Assembly (NCBI RefSeq): GCF_014204985.1
Contig: NZ_JACHMP010000001.1
Coordinates: 5,270,001-5,334,000, forward strand
DNA length: 64,000 bases
Source: Streptosporangium becharense
Lineage (GTDB): Bacteria > Actinomycetota > Actinomycetes > Streptosporangiales > Streptosporangiaceae
Reading direction: 5' to 3'
Shown: positions 25,401 through 34,152 of the stretch, piece by piece
Layout: every line of letters starts with the position of its first letter
Numbering within the stretch: position 1 is the stretch's first letter
Notes under the pieces: model-generated
Told to the model about the DNA's origin: nothing
What the model saw: only the letters and a program-made list of their open reading frames with translations
Database searches by the model: none
Program-made: the position numbers and the translations under genes

Positions 25401-26279
25401 TCACGGCCGCCGCTCCTGCGGGACGAGGTGTTCGAGGAACCGGGCGCTTGCCGGGGTCTGGGCCGACGCCGGGTTCCAGGCGAGACCGATCGGACGGCGC
25501 TGCGACGGGCCGAGGGGGCGGTAGACGGGGTCGTCGTGTTCGAGCACTGTGGGGCGGGGCAGCACGCCCACGCCGAGGCCCGCGCCGATGAGGCTCCGCA
25601 TGGTGGCGATCTCCTCGCTCTCGAAGGCGATCACCGGTGTGAAACCGGCCTCCCGGCACAGGACGTCGACGACCCGGCGCAGGTCCGTGGTGGAGGCGAA
25701 CGCGATGAACGGCTCGTCCCGCACGTCGGTGAGCGTCAGCTCGGTGGCGCCGGCCAGCGGGTGCCCGGCCGCCAGGGCGATGCACAGCTGCTGCTCCCGC
25801 AGCAGGTGCCAGCGTGCGTTCGCTCCCTCCGGCGGCGGGGTGACCAGCGCGGCATCGATGTCGCCGTGCTCCAGCCACGCGTACAGGTCGCGGCCGAGGC
25901 CCTGGTGGAGCTCGAACCTGATCCCCGGTCTCGCGGCCCGGTAGTCGCGGAGGATCTCGGGGACCAGCCAGCGTCCCACCGAGTACAGGAACCCGAGGCG
26001 GATCAGGCCCGTCCCCGGGTTGGCCAGGGCGTCGATGCGACGGCGTGCCGCGTCGAGCTCGCCGACGGCCCGCGCGGCGTGGTCACGGAACAGGGCACCG
26101 AAGCGGTTGACGGCGAGCCTGCGGCCGTGCCGGTGGAACAGTTCGGCGCCGAGCTCGGCCTCCAGCCGGGCCAGGGACCGTGACAGCGTCGACTGGTGGA
26201 CGCCCTCCAGCGCCGCCGTGTCGCGCATGTTCTCCGTGTCACAAAGTGAGAGGAACCAGCGCAGGGTTTGCACGTCCAC
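25401..26279 (-). CDS. LysR-family transcriptional regulator
   Basis: I favour the GTG at 26279, which starts the helix-turn-helix domain at the usual distance (DVQTLRWFLSLCDTENMRD, HQSTLSRSLARLEAELG). The frame extends to 26333, and ATGs at 26303 and 26324 are alternatives; none has a good Shine-Dalgarno. About 292 residues. The effector domain carries IRLGFLYSVGRWLVPEIL and AGLGVGVLPRP. It is divergently arranged with the MFS transporter gene, about 80 bp between starts, the usual set-up of a LysR regulator and its target efflux pump. Confidence 0.88.
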   Translation of the reverse strand: MDVQTLRWFLSLCDTENMRDTAALEGVHQSTLSRSLARLEAELGAELFHRHGRRLAVNRFGALFRDHAARAVGELDAARRRIDALANPGTGLIRLGFLYSVGRWLVPEILRDYRAARPGIRFELHQGLGRDLYAWLEHGDIDAALVTPPPEGANARWHLLREQQLCIALAAGHPLAGATELTLTDVRDEPFIAFASTTDLRRVVDVLCREAGFTPVIAFESEEIATMRSLIGAGLGVGVLPRPTVLEHDDPVYRPLGPSQRRPIGLAWNPASAQTPASARFLEHLVPQERRP

Positions 26280-26359
26280 CCTGCGATGATGCGTTCTGCG
26301 CATCAGCTCCGTCAAATACTTCATTTTGAGCATCAGGGGCGTGAGGTCAGCATCGAACG

Positions 26360-27922
26360 GTGACTTCGCTCCTCACGCCGTGGGCCGCCGATACGCGCCG
26401 AGCCGACGAGACGCACCAGGCCGACGACGCGTGCCGGACCACCGAGACGCGCCAGGTCGCCGGTACGCATCGGACCGCCGAGACGCAGCCTGCCGCAGGG
26501 CTCCAACCGTCCGCCGGACGCCGGCCGCCTGCCGGTACGCAGCCGGCCGCCGTCTCCGGGTACCGGCCGGGAGACGGGGCCTACCGCCGGATCAGATACG
26601 GCCTGATGCTCGGAGGGCTCGCCAACTTCGTGGCCCTGTACTACGTCCAGCCGTTGCTGCCCCGCGTCGCCGAGGAGTTCCACGTCTCGGCCGCCGCCTC
26701 GTCGGCGGTGCTGTCGTTGTCGACCGTCACCATGGCCGTCGCCATGCTGTTCGTCGGTCCGATCTCCGACATGGTGGGGCGGGTGACGATCATGCGGGTC
26801 TCCCTCGTGGGCTCGGCCGTGCTGGGCATCGCGTCCGCGTTCGCTCCCACCTGGCACAGCCTTCTCGTCCTGCGGGGCCTGGAGGGCGTCGCGCTGGCCG
26901 GCCTGCCCGCGGTCGCCCTGGCATACCTGCGTGAGGAGATGCACCACGGCGCCCACCTGCGCGCGAACGCCACCTACATCACCGGCACGGCGCTGGGCGG
27001 GGCGGCGGGCAGGCTGCTCCCCGGCCCGCTGGACGCCCTGTGGGGGTGGCAGGGGGCGACCCTCGTCGTCGGCGGACTCACCCTGGCCTGCGCCGGCGGC
27101 CTGTGGGTGCTGGTGCCGCCCTCCCGCCGGTTCGTACGCTCCAGCCCGCGGCCGGGGGAACTGCTGCGCACCACCCGGCTGACCCTCCGGGACCCGGCCC
27201 TGGTGGCGTTGTTCCTGGTCGGGGCGGCCGGAATGGGAGCCTTCGTCGGCCTGTACAACGCCATGGCGTTCCGCCTCGAGGCCGCCCCCTACCTGCTGGG
27301 CGGTGCGGCGGCGCTGGTGTTCCTCGCCTACCCGGTGGGCGTGGCCGCGCCGCTGGCCGCCGGTCGCCTCGCCGCCCGGCTCGGGCGAGGCCGGGTCGCC
27401 CTGATCGGCGTCGCGCTCCTGCTCGCGGGGGTGCTGCTCACCGCCCCCTCCCCGCTGCCGCTGATCGTGGCCGGGCTCGGTGTGCTGACCTTCGCCTTCC
27501 TCGGCACCCACTCCCTGGTCAGCGGCTGGGTCTCCGACCGTGCCCACCGGCTCGGCGCCGGCGTCGGTCAGGCCTCGGGGCTGTACCTCCTGGCCTACTA
27601 CACCGGCAGCTCCGTCTTCGGCACGCTGGCCACCCACCGGTGGCAGGCCGGAGGGTGGCCCGCGGTGATCGCCGTCTCCGCGGGGCTGACCGTGACCGCC
27701 GGAGTCCTCGTGGCGGTGGCCCACCGGTTCGACACCGCCCCCCGGCCCACTGGCGACGGGTCCGCCGCCGCCCGGACCACCGGTGACGGGTCCGCCGCCG
27801 TCCGGGTCACCGATCCGAAGCCCGCCGGCGATGGGTCCGCCGTCCGGGGCGGCGCCCCGAAGCCCGCCGGCCCCGAGTCCGTCGGTGGCGGGGGCACGTC
27901 CCTGCGTGCCGTCCTGCGGTGA
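26360..27922 (+). CDS. MFS transporter with repeat-rich N- and C-terminal tails
   Basis: The core (about residues 78-455) is a 12-helix major-facilitator transporter: YGLMLGGLANFVALYYVQPL, then the loop 2-3 signature VGPISDMVGRV, and later ALIGVALLLAGVLL. It resembles YnfM/YdhP-type drug exporters. The GTG at 26360 has no clear Shine-Dalgarno. The first ~75 residues are a degenerate Thr/Ala/Arg/Gln repeat unlike an MFS N-terminus, so the true start may be later. The last ~55 residues repeat GDGSAA units. The divergent LysR gene suggests substrate-induced control. Confidence 0.82.
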   Translation: MTSLLTPWAADTRRADETHQADDACRTTETRQVAGTHRTAETQPAAGLQPSAGRRPPAGTQPAAVSGYRPGDGAYRRIRYGLMLGGLANFVALYYVQPLLPRVAEEFHVSAAASSAVLSLSTVTMAVAMLFVGPISDMVGRVTIMRVSLVGSAVLGIASAFAPTWHSLLVLRGLEGVALAGLPAVALAYLREEMHHGAHLRANATYITGTALGGAAGRLLPGPLDALWGWQGATLVVGGLTLACAGGLWVLVPPSRRFVRSSPRPGELLRTTRLTLRDPALVALFLVGAAGMGAFVGLYNAMAFRLEAAPYLLGGAAALVFLAYPVGVAAPLAAGRLAARLGRGRVALIGVALLLAGVLLTAPSPLPLIVAGLGVLTFAFLGTHSLVSGWVSDRAHRLGAGVGQASGLYLLAYYTGSSVFGTLATHRWQAGGWPAVIAVSAGLTVTAGVLVAVAHRFDTAPRPTGDGSAAARTTGDGSAAVRVTDPKPAGDGSAVRGGAPKPAGPESVGGGGTSLRAVLR

Positions 27923-28126
27923 TCCGCCGTCGTGGGGCCGGTGCCGTCACTCGTCCGCGTTCCCCGTACGCTTGCTGCCCGATACGGGAGGCGACGGCCG
28001 GGACGGGGCGTCCCGCCGCGTCATGGAGGCGAGGGCCGGGGCGGACCGTCCCGGCGTGTCATGGACTGCTGCGGGCGTGCCCCGGCTGATCGCAGAACAT
28101 GATCGCAGGAAGAGGCGCGCACCCCC

Positions 28127-29404
28127 ATGACGACCTTCGACCACACCCGTCGTGCCTGTTACACCGGATTTGTGACACAGGCCATCGTCAACAACCTCGC
28201 CCCGTTGCTGTTCATCGTCTTCCAGACCCGGTACCAGGTGCCGGTGGAGATGCTCGGCCGCCTGGTGTTGCTGAACTTCGCCACACAGTTGGTCACCGAC
28301 ATCGTGGCGGTGCGGTTCGTCGACCGGATCGGCTACCGGATCCCGCTGGTGCTGGCCCACGTCCTGTCGGTGCTGGGGCTGGCGCTGCTGTCGGCGGCGC
28401 CGGCGATCCTGCCCTCCCCGTACCTGGGGTTGTGCGTCGCGGTCGTGATCTACGCCGTCGGCGGCGGCCTGCTGGAGGTTCTCGTCAGCCCGGTGGTCGA
28501 CGCCCTGCCCAGCCCGCAGGAGGGCAAGGCCGCCGCGATGAGCCTGCTGCACTCCTTCTACTGCTGGGGCCAGGTCGCCGTGGTGGCGGGCAGCACGCTG
28601 CTGCTGGCCTGGATCGGTCAGGACGCCTGGCAGGTGCTGCCCCTGGTGTGGGCCGCCGTCCCGCTCGTCAACATGGTGGCCTTCCTACGGGTTCCGCTGC
28701 CCGCGACCGTGCCCGACGAGCACCGCACGACGCTGCGGGCGCTCTTCACCGCTCCCGCCTTCGTCGCCGCCGTCGTGCTCATGCTCGGTGCGGGTGCCGC
28801 CGAGCTGACCATGTCGCAGTGGTCGTCCCTGTTCGCTGAGGAGGGATTGGGCGTGTCGAAGGTCTGGGGTGACCTGGCGGGCCCGTGCCTGTTCGCGGTT
28901 CTGATGGGCGTCGGCCGCTTCGCCTACGGGATGTGGGGCGAGCGGATCCCGCTGGCGCCGACGATGGCCGCCTGCGGGACCCTGGCGACCGTCTGCTACC
29001 TGGTCGTCTGCCTGTCCGCGAATCCGGTCGTCAGTCTGGTCGGCTGCGCGGTGTGCGGCCTGGCCGTCAGCCTCCTGTGGCCGGGAACCTTCAGCCTCGC
29101 CGCCGCCCGCTTCCCCTTCGGGGGTGCGGCCATGTTCGGGGTGCTGGCCGTCTTCGGTGACGCCGGTGGTGCGATCGGACCCTGGGTCGCCGGGGCCGTC
29201 GCGGACGCCGCCGCGACCGCCGACGGGTTCCTGGGCGGTCTGCCGGCGGCGCTTCCCGGCGACGGCGGCTCGGGGTTGCGCACCGGGCTCCTCGTGGTCA
29301 CCGTCTTCCCGTTGGCCGTCGCCGCCGTCGCGCTGGCGTACGGCATCCGTTCCCGGCGTACGACCGGTCTTCCGGCCGGTGAGACCACCGCCGAGACCCG
29401 ATGA
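28127..29404 (+). CDS. MFS transporter
   Basis: The ATG at 28127 opens MTTFDHTRRACYTGFVTQAI. The 425 residues form about 12 membrane helices with VDRIGYRIPLVLAHVLSV at the loop 2-3 position and LHSFYCWGQVAVV in the first half, a pattern found in the FucP-like sugar/proton symporter branch. There is no sugar catabolic gene nearby, so the substrate is unknown. It follows the other MFS gene after about 200 bp and has its own upstream region. The C-terminal end runs into a 12-bp repeat array just past its stop. Confidence 0.82.
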   Translation: MTTFDHTRRACYTGFVTQAIVNNLAPLLFIVFQTRYQVPVEMLGRLVLLNFATQLVTDIVAVRFVDRIGYRIPLVLAHVLSVLGLALLSAAPAILPSPYLGLCVAVVIYAVGGGLLEVLVSPVVDALPSPQEGKAAAMSLLHSFYCWGQVAVVAGSTLLLAWIGQDAWQVLPLVWAAVPLVNMVAFLRVPLPATVPDEHRTTLRALFTAPAFVAAVVLMLGAGAAELTMSQWSSLFAEEGLGVSKVWGDLAGPCLFAVLMGVGRFAYGMWGERIPLAPTMAACGTLATVCYLVVCLSANPVVSLVGCAVCGLAVSLLWPGTFSLAAARFPFGGAAMFGVLAVFGDAGGAIGPWVAGAVADAAATADGFLGGLPAALPGDGGSGLRTGLLVVTVFPLAVAAVALAYGIRSRRTTGLPAGETTAETR

Positions 29405-29427
29405 GGAGACCGCCGCCGAGGCCCGAT

Positions 29428-29497
29428 GAGGAACCTGGTGAGGAACCCGAGGAGGAGCCCGGGGAGGAGCCCGGGGAGGAGCCTGGTGAGGAACCCC
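29428..29497. repeat. 12-bp tandem repeat (GAGGAGCCCGGG), about six copies
   Basis: Units start at 29428, 29440, 29452, 29464, 29476 and 29488 and read GAGGA(A/G)CC(T/C)(G)G(G/T). Two frames cross it as Glu-Glu-Pro-Gly repeats, but neither has a plausible gene context. The rest of the gap between the MFS and Ohr genes holds no other feature. Confidence 0.85.
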
Positions 29498-29708
29498 GCT
29501 CCGGACATGCGGCGGAGGAACGGGCGGGGGCCCTCGTCCCGCGCCGTGAGGCCGTTCCGCCGGTCCGGGCGGTCGGGGAGATCCCGGAGTCGTGTCGCTT
29601 CTGCCCTGCCGGGTAGGTATCCAGGGCTTTCAGATCATGGTTGACGCGGCACCGGGACGGGGACGCACCGGGAGCCGCGTGCCCGCAGGGGAACCGGGGG
29701 ACGGACTC

Positions 29709-30281
29709 ATGGGCCAGGATGCGCGAACAGGACCGGAGAAGCGGGGGACCACGGCACCCGAGGTGCAGGGCCGGGGCGTGGGCCCGGACTACTCGGGGCC
29801 CGGAGTCGAGGCCGAGCTCCGCGGTGCCGGACCCGACACCGGAACCGGTTCCGGCGCCGGAGACTACGAAACCCTCTACACGGCGCGGGCCTCCTCCGGA
29901 GGTGACCGGACGGGCCGCGTGACGACCGACGACGGGCAGCTCGACCTGGAGGTGCGGGCCCCGGAGCAGCTCGGTGGCCCGGGAGGCGCACCCAACGCCG
30001 AGCAGCTTCTCGCCGCCGCCTACGCGGCCTGCTTCCACAGCTCCCTCGAACTGATCGCCGGTCGGTCCGGGGTGGACACTTCAGGGGCCCGCGTCGACAC
30101 CGCCGTGGAGCTGCGCAAGCGCGGTAAGGGCGACGACTACGCGATCGCCGTCGACGTGACGGTCCACCTGCCGGAGGCGGAACGGGACACGGCAGCCCGT
30201 CTCGCCGGGCAGGCGCAGGAGCACTGCCCGTACTTCAAGGCGGTCCGGGGCAACGTCGACGTCGGCGTGCAGCTCGCCTGA
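29709..30281 (+). CDS. Ohr/OsmC-family organic hydroperoxide reductase
   Basis: Start chosen at the ATG 29709 (MGQDARTG), behind GGGGGA; an ATG at 29637 is possible. Residues 1-48 are a hydrophilic low-complexity extension not found in typical Ohr (about 140 residues). The catalytic core then follows: YETLYTARASSGGDRTGRV, LGGPGGAPNAEQLLAAAYAACFHS with the peroxidatic Cys, and EHCPYFKAV with the resolving Cys. Ohr detoxifies organic (lipid) hydroperoxides using lipoyl thiols. A MarR-type OhrR regulator, a common neighbour, is not adjacent. Confidence 0.9.
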   Translation: MGQDARTGPEKRGTTAPEVQGRGVGPDYSGPGVEAELRGAGPDTGTGSGAGDYETLYTARASSGGDRTGRVTTDDGQLDLEVRAPEQLGGPGGAPNAEQLLAAAYAACFHSSLELIAGRSGVDTSGARVDTAVELRKRGKGDDYAIAVDVTVHLPEAERDTAARLAGQAQEHCPYFKAVRGNVDVGVQLA

Positions 30282-30458
30282 CCGGGAGGCTCTTGGGTGC
30301 CTGACCGGGAGGCTCTTGGACGCTCGCCGCCCCAATCTTGCCCCGGAGAGGGCGTTCCGCGTGTGACCAGGGGGTAGTCAATCGCCCATAGAGGTGACAG
30401 AGGGACAACGTTCATCGCGGTACTGCGTATCCATCATCGGGGGACAGAAGGAGAACGC

Positions 30459-31055
30459 ATGAGACGCAACACCGTTGTGCGCAGCATGCACGACGTCGGG
30501 CTCGCCATCTGGTTCGGCGGTTCGCTGATGGGGGCGGTCGGCCTCAACGGCGCCGCCTCCACAGTGAACGACCAGCGGCAGCGTGCCCAGGTGGCGAACA
30601 CCGGGTGGAAGATGTGGACACCGGTCAACGCGGCGGGCATCGCCGTGCATCTGGTCGGCTCGGTCGGTCTGCTGCTGGCCAACAGGGGACGCGTGGGGCA
30701 CCAGAAGGGGGTGGCCGCGAACACCGTCGCCAAGACGGTGCTGACCGGTGTGGCGCTGGCCGCGACCGCCTACAGCAGGGTCCTCGGCGCCAAGATCGAG
30801 GAGGCCGGCGAGGTGATCGCCGAGGGTGCGACCAAGCCCGACGAGGCCACCCCCGAGGAGGTCGCCAAGGCACAGCAGCAGCTCAGCGTGCTCCAGTGGG
30901 TCATCCCCGGGGTCACGGGCGCTCTTGTCGTCCTGACCTCCCTGCACGGGGAGCAGCAGCGGCCGGGTGAGGTGTTCCGGGGCATCGTGAAGGACACGTT
31001 CTCCTCCGGCAAGGGCCGCATGCACTCGGTGGGGAAGCTGGTGGGAACCGCTTGA
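30459..31055 (+). CDS. Actinobacterial four-helix membrane protein of unknown function
   Basis: The ATG follows AGAAGGAGAA. The 198 residues contain four membrane segments: GLAIWFGGSLMGAVGLNGAA, GIAVHLVGSVGLLLAN, VLTGVALAATAYSRVLG and VIPGVTGALVVLTSL. A soluble acidic loop (KIEEAGEVIAEGATKPDEAT) lies between helices 3 and 4, and the tail is basic. Similar proteins are widespread in actinomycetes without an assigned role. The stop overlaps the possible TTG start of the amidohydrolase gene. Confidence 0.75.
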   Translation: MRRNTVVRSMHDVGLAIWFGGSLMGAVGLNGAASTVNDQRQRAQVANTGWKMWTPVNAAGIAVHLVGSVGLLLANRGRVGHQKGVAANTVAKTVLTGVALAATAYSRVLGAKIEEAGEVIAEGATKPDEATPEEVAKAQQQLSVLQWVIPGVTGALVVLTSLHGEQQRPGEVFRGIVKDTFSSGKGRMHSVGKLVGTA

Positions 31056-32590
31056 GTTCCGCGGGGCGGGCGGCCGGGGTTCCACCGGACCGCCCGCCTC
31101 CGGGCTGTTCCGGCCGGTCGGAGCAGGCGGTCCCGGAGCACGCGGTCACGGAGCACGCGGTCACGGAGCGGCCGGAACAGTCGGAGCGGCCGGGGCACGG
31201 GGCCCTGGAGCGGCCGGGGCAGGCGGTCCCGGAGCGGTCGGGACAGGCGGTTCTGGAGCGGTCGGGACAGGCGGTTCTGGAGCGGCCGGAGCGGTCGGGG
31301 CACGCGGCCCTGGAGCGGGCGATCGGGGCCCTTCCCCTCGTCGACCACCACGTCCACGGGGCCACCTCCCGTGATCTTCCGCGTGGGGAGTTCGAGGAGC
31401 TGATCACCGAGTCCGACCGGCCGGTGCCCGCCTGGATGACCCAGTTCGACTCCCAGCTCGGCTTCGCCGTCCTGCGGCACTGCGCGCCCGTCCTCGGCCT
31501 CGACCCGCACCCCGACCCCGGGGCGTACCTCGCCCGCCGCGCCGAGCTCGGCGCCGGGGAGGTGAACCGGCGCCTGCTCACCGCCGCCGGGTTCGGCCGT
31601 CTCCTGGTGGAGACGGGCTACCGGGGGGAGGAGGTCCTCGGCCCGGCGCGGATGGCCGCCGCGGCCGGTTGCCCCGCCGACGAGGTCGTCCGGCTGGAGG
31701 CGGTGGCCGAGCGGGTCGCCGCCGAGGGAGGTGACGCCGCCGGGTTCGCGGCCCGCTTCGAGGCCGCCCTGTGGGAGCGGACCCGCGAGGCACGTGCCCT
31801 GAAGACCGTCGTCGCCTACCGCCACGGGTTCGACCTCGACCCCACCCGGCCCGCCCCGGCCGAAGTGACACGGGCGGCCGGTCGCCTGCTGCGGGCGGCC
31901 GAGCGGGCCGGGGCAGCCGAGCGGACGGGGACGGCCGAACAGACGGGGACGGGGACGCGGGCCGGGACGGTCCGCGTCGACGACCCGGTGCTGCTGCGCC
32001 ACCTCATCTGGACGGGCATCGACCGGGCGCTGCCGCTTCAGTTCCACGCCGGACTCGGCGACCCCGACGTCGACCTCCGCCGTGCCGACCCGCTGCTCCT
32101 GCGCGGCCTCATCGAGCTCGCCGAGCCGAGCGGTGTCCCGCTGCTCCTGCTGCACTGCTACCCGTTCCACCGCCATGCCGGTTTCCTCGCCCAGGTCTAC
32201 CCGCACGTCTACTTCGACGTCGGGCTGGGCGTGAACCACACCGGTGCGCGCAGTGTGGCCGTGGTCGCGGAGAGCCTGGAGACGGCGCCGTTCGCGAAGG
32301 TCCTCTTCTCCTCGGACGCCTGGGGCCCGGCGGAGCTGCACCATCTGGGTGCTCTGCTGTGGCGCCGTGCGATGACCCGGGTCCTGGCGGGCTTCGTCAC
32401 GGACGGTGAGTGGAGCCAGGAGCAGGCGGTACGGGTGGCCGTCATGGTCGGCGCGGAGAACGCCCGCCGCGTCTACGGCCTAGAGGCGCCGGAGTGCCCC
32501 GGGAGGACCCCGGAGTGCCCCGGGAGGACCCCGGAGTGCCCCGGGAGGACCCCGGAGTGCCCCGGGAGGACCCAGGACGATCCTGGCTGA
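31052..32590 (+). CDS. Amidohydrolase-family protein with tandem-repeat tails
   Basis: The catalytic part begins near residue 88 (ALERAIGALPLVDHHVHG) with the metal-binding HxH of amidohydrolases. It continues through PLQFHAGLGDPDVDL (His), LLLHCYPFHRHAG (His) and KVLFSSDAWGP (Asp), the complete ligand set of the metal-dependent amidohydrolase-2/FluG-like group. The substrate is unknown. The longest start is TTG 31052, overlapping the preceding stop, but residues 1-85 are a 24-bp repeat translated as ERSGQAVL units. The true start may be later. The C-terminus is four copies of PECPGRT encoded by a 21-bp repeat. Both tails look like recent repeat expansions into the gene. Confidence 0.8.
   Translation: MSSAGRAAGVPPDRPPPGCSGRSEQAVPEHAVTEHAVTERPEQSERPGHGALERPGQAVPERSGQAVLERSGQAVLERPERSGHAALERAIGALPLVDHHVHGATSRDLPRGEFEELITESDRPVPAWMTQFDSQLGFAVLRHCAPVLGLDPHPDPGAYLARRAELGAGEVNRRLLTAAGFGRLLVETGYRGEEVLGPARMAAAAGCPADEVVRLEAVAERVAAEGGDAAGFAARFEAALWERTREARALKTVVAYRHGFDLDPTRPAPAEVTRAAGRLLRAAERAGAAERTGTAEQTGTGTRAGTVRVDDPVLLRHLIWTGIDRALPLQFHAGLGDPDVDLRRADPLLLRGLIELAEPSGVPLLLLHCYPFHRHAGFLAQVYPHVYFDVGLGVNHTGARSVAVVAESLETAPFAKVLFSSDAWGPAELHHLGALLWRRAMTRVLAGFVTDGEWSQEQAVRVAVMVGAENARRVYGLEAPECPGRTPECPGRTPECPGRTPECPGRTQDDPG
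31207..31278. repeat. 24-bp tandem repeat at the 5' end of the amidohydrolase frame
   Basis: Three units (GGAGCGGTCGGGACAGGCGG + TTCT and variants) start at 31207, 31231 and 31255; the last two are identical. Shorter degenerate copies flank them (31130-31320). The period is divisible by three, so the reading frame stays open. Confidence 0.85.
32489..32572. repeat. 21-bp tandem repeat x4 at the 3' end of the amidohydrolase gene
   Basis: Four perfect or near-perfect copies of a unit starting CCGGAGTGCCCCGGGAGGAC are translated as PECPGRT. The repeat ends directly before the stop codon. Confidence 0.92.
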
Positions 32591-32784
32591 AACCGGATAC
32601 GGGGTGACCTAGGACGACCCCGGAGGAAACGGTGATCGCGGATGGGAGGGCGACCCCTCGGAAGGCCGGAGCCTCAGCACCGCGTTCCATCCCGATGATC
32701 ACGCATGACCGAAATGTCCGCGTGAACCACGCCGTTCGGGGAACCCGGAGAAGATGCGAACGTCCCCCGACCCGGAGAGGTTGT

Positions 32785-33978
32785 ATGACCACCCCGTACG
32801 AGATGGCCGCCCTGTACGAACGTCTCCGTGCCGCCCTGCACGCCGAGCTGCCCGCCGCCTGGGAGCTGCGCCGGGAGTTGCACGCCGAACCGTGCGTGTC
32901 CGGCAGTGAGGAGCCGACCCTCAAGACCGTGCTCGACGCCCTGCCCCCCGGTGACGCCCTGGAGCGGGTCGCGGAGACCGGCGCGGTCCTCCGCGTCGGC
33001 GGCGACGGCCCGGCCGTCGGGGTACGCGGTGAGCTGGACGCCCTGCCCATCATCGAGGAGACGGACGTCCCGTGGGCCTCGTGCAACGGCGCCATGCACG
33101 CCTGTGGCCACGACGTCCACCTCGCGGCGCTCGTCGCCCTGGCCAGGGCCGTCGACCGCGTACGGCCGCCGGTGCCGATGGTCGCGGTGCTCCAGCCCCG
33201 CGAGGAGAAGCACCCCTCCGGCGCCCGCGACGTCGTCGCGTCCGGCGCGCTGGCCCGGCAGCGGGTCGGCGCGATGGTCGCGGCGCACGTCCAGCCGGTG
33301 CTCCGCGCGGGCGAGACCTCCTGCGACCCCGGCGCGGTCAACGCCTCCTCCGACGAGTTCACGCTGACGGTACGGGGCCGCGCCGGGCACGCGGCCTACC
33401 CGCACCTGTCGCGTGACCCCATCCTGGCCCTCGCCCAGACCGTCGTCGCCGCGCAGCAGCTCGTCAGCCGTGACGCCGACCCGATGCTGCCCACCGTGGT
33501 CACGTTCGGCACGCTCACCGCGGGCACCGCCCCCAACGCCACCCCCGGCGTGGCCGTCACCCGGGGCACGATCCGCACGATGTCGGAGGAGTGGCGCCAT
33601 GACCTGCACGACCGGTTCCGCGAGATCGCCCAGGCCATCGCCCGTGCCCACGGCTGTGAGGCCGAGGTCGAGGTCTCCCTCGGAGAGCCGGTCCTCGTCA
33701 ACGACGCCCGCCTCGCCGAGGAGACCGCCCGCTTCCTCACCGACGTCGTGCACCACGACCCGGCCACCCTCCGCTCCTGCGGCGCCGACGACTTCGCGCA
33801 CTTCGCCACGGTCGTTCCGTCCCTGATGATGTTCGTGGGGACGGACACGGCGTCGGGTCTGCACAGTCCGTGTTTCCTGCCCGGCGACGAGACCGTGACG
33901 GCGGTCGCCGAGAGCCTGCTCGCCGCCTACCTGGGTGCGGCGCGCGTCATCGGCGCGGACACGGGTGCCGTCGCCTGA
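32785..33978 (+). CDS. M20-family amidohydrolase/aminoacylase
   Basis: The start is the ATG at 32785 (MTTPYEMAALYERLRAAL) behind GGAGAGG; longer frames are not protein-like. The 397 residues match the HipO/AbgB-type M20D group. Metal-site motifs are GELDALPIIEE and MHACGHDVHLAAL (near residue 105), the catalytic Glu pair lies in QPREEKHPSGA, and a dimerisation (lid) domain begins GRAGHAAYPHLSRDPI. Its role is hydrolysis of N-acyl amino acids or related amides in the cytosol. It is convergent with the leftward biosynthetic operon and separated from it by a hairpin. Confidence 0.9.
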   Translation: MTTPYEMAALYERLRAALHAELPAAWELRRELHAEPCVSGSEEPTLKTVLDALPPGDALERVAETGAVLRVGGDGPAVGVRGELDALPIIEETDVPWASCNGAMHACGHDVHLAALVALARAVDRVRPPVPMVAVLQPREEKHPSGARDVVASGALARQRVGAMVAAHVQPVLRAGETSCDPGAVNASSDEFTLTVRGRAGHAAYPHLSRDPILALAQTVVAAQQLVSRDADPMLPTVVTFGTLTAGTAPNATPGVAVTRGTIRTMSEEWRHDLHDRFREIAQAIARAHGCEAEVEVSLGEPVLVNDARLAEETARFLTDVVHHDPATLRSCGADDFAHFATVVPSLMMFVGTDTASGLHSPCFLPGDETVTAVAESLLAAYLGAARVIGADTGAVA

Positions 33979-34086
33979 GCCGCTCGGAGCGCATGGCTTT
34001 CGGGCGGCCCTTCCATGACCTCATGAGGGCTGAGCTTCATGGTCGGCGGGTGCGACCGCACAGTCTCCGTGCGGGCCCGCCGTCGT

Positions 34087-34110
34087 GGCCGGTCTCACCG
34101 GAGACCGGCC
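34087..34110. terminator. Bidirectional hairpin between M20 gene and biosynthetic operon
   Basis: A perfect 10-bp stem GGCCGGTCTC / GAGACCGGCC closes an ACCG loop. It lies 109 bp past the M20 stop and 43 bp past the last gene of the leftward operon. Confidence 0.8.
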
Positions 34111-34152
34111 GGATCGGCGTCCGGCGGCCGGTATCGCGGGCGTTTCCCGAGA

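Noticed and set aside
29401-29616. 71-aa rightward frame with Glu-Glu-Pro-Gly repeats
   Set aside because: Direct translation of the 12-bp tandem array just after the MFS stop; no start signal or conserved part.
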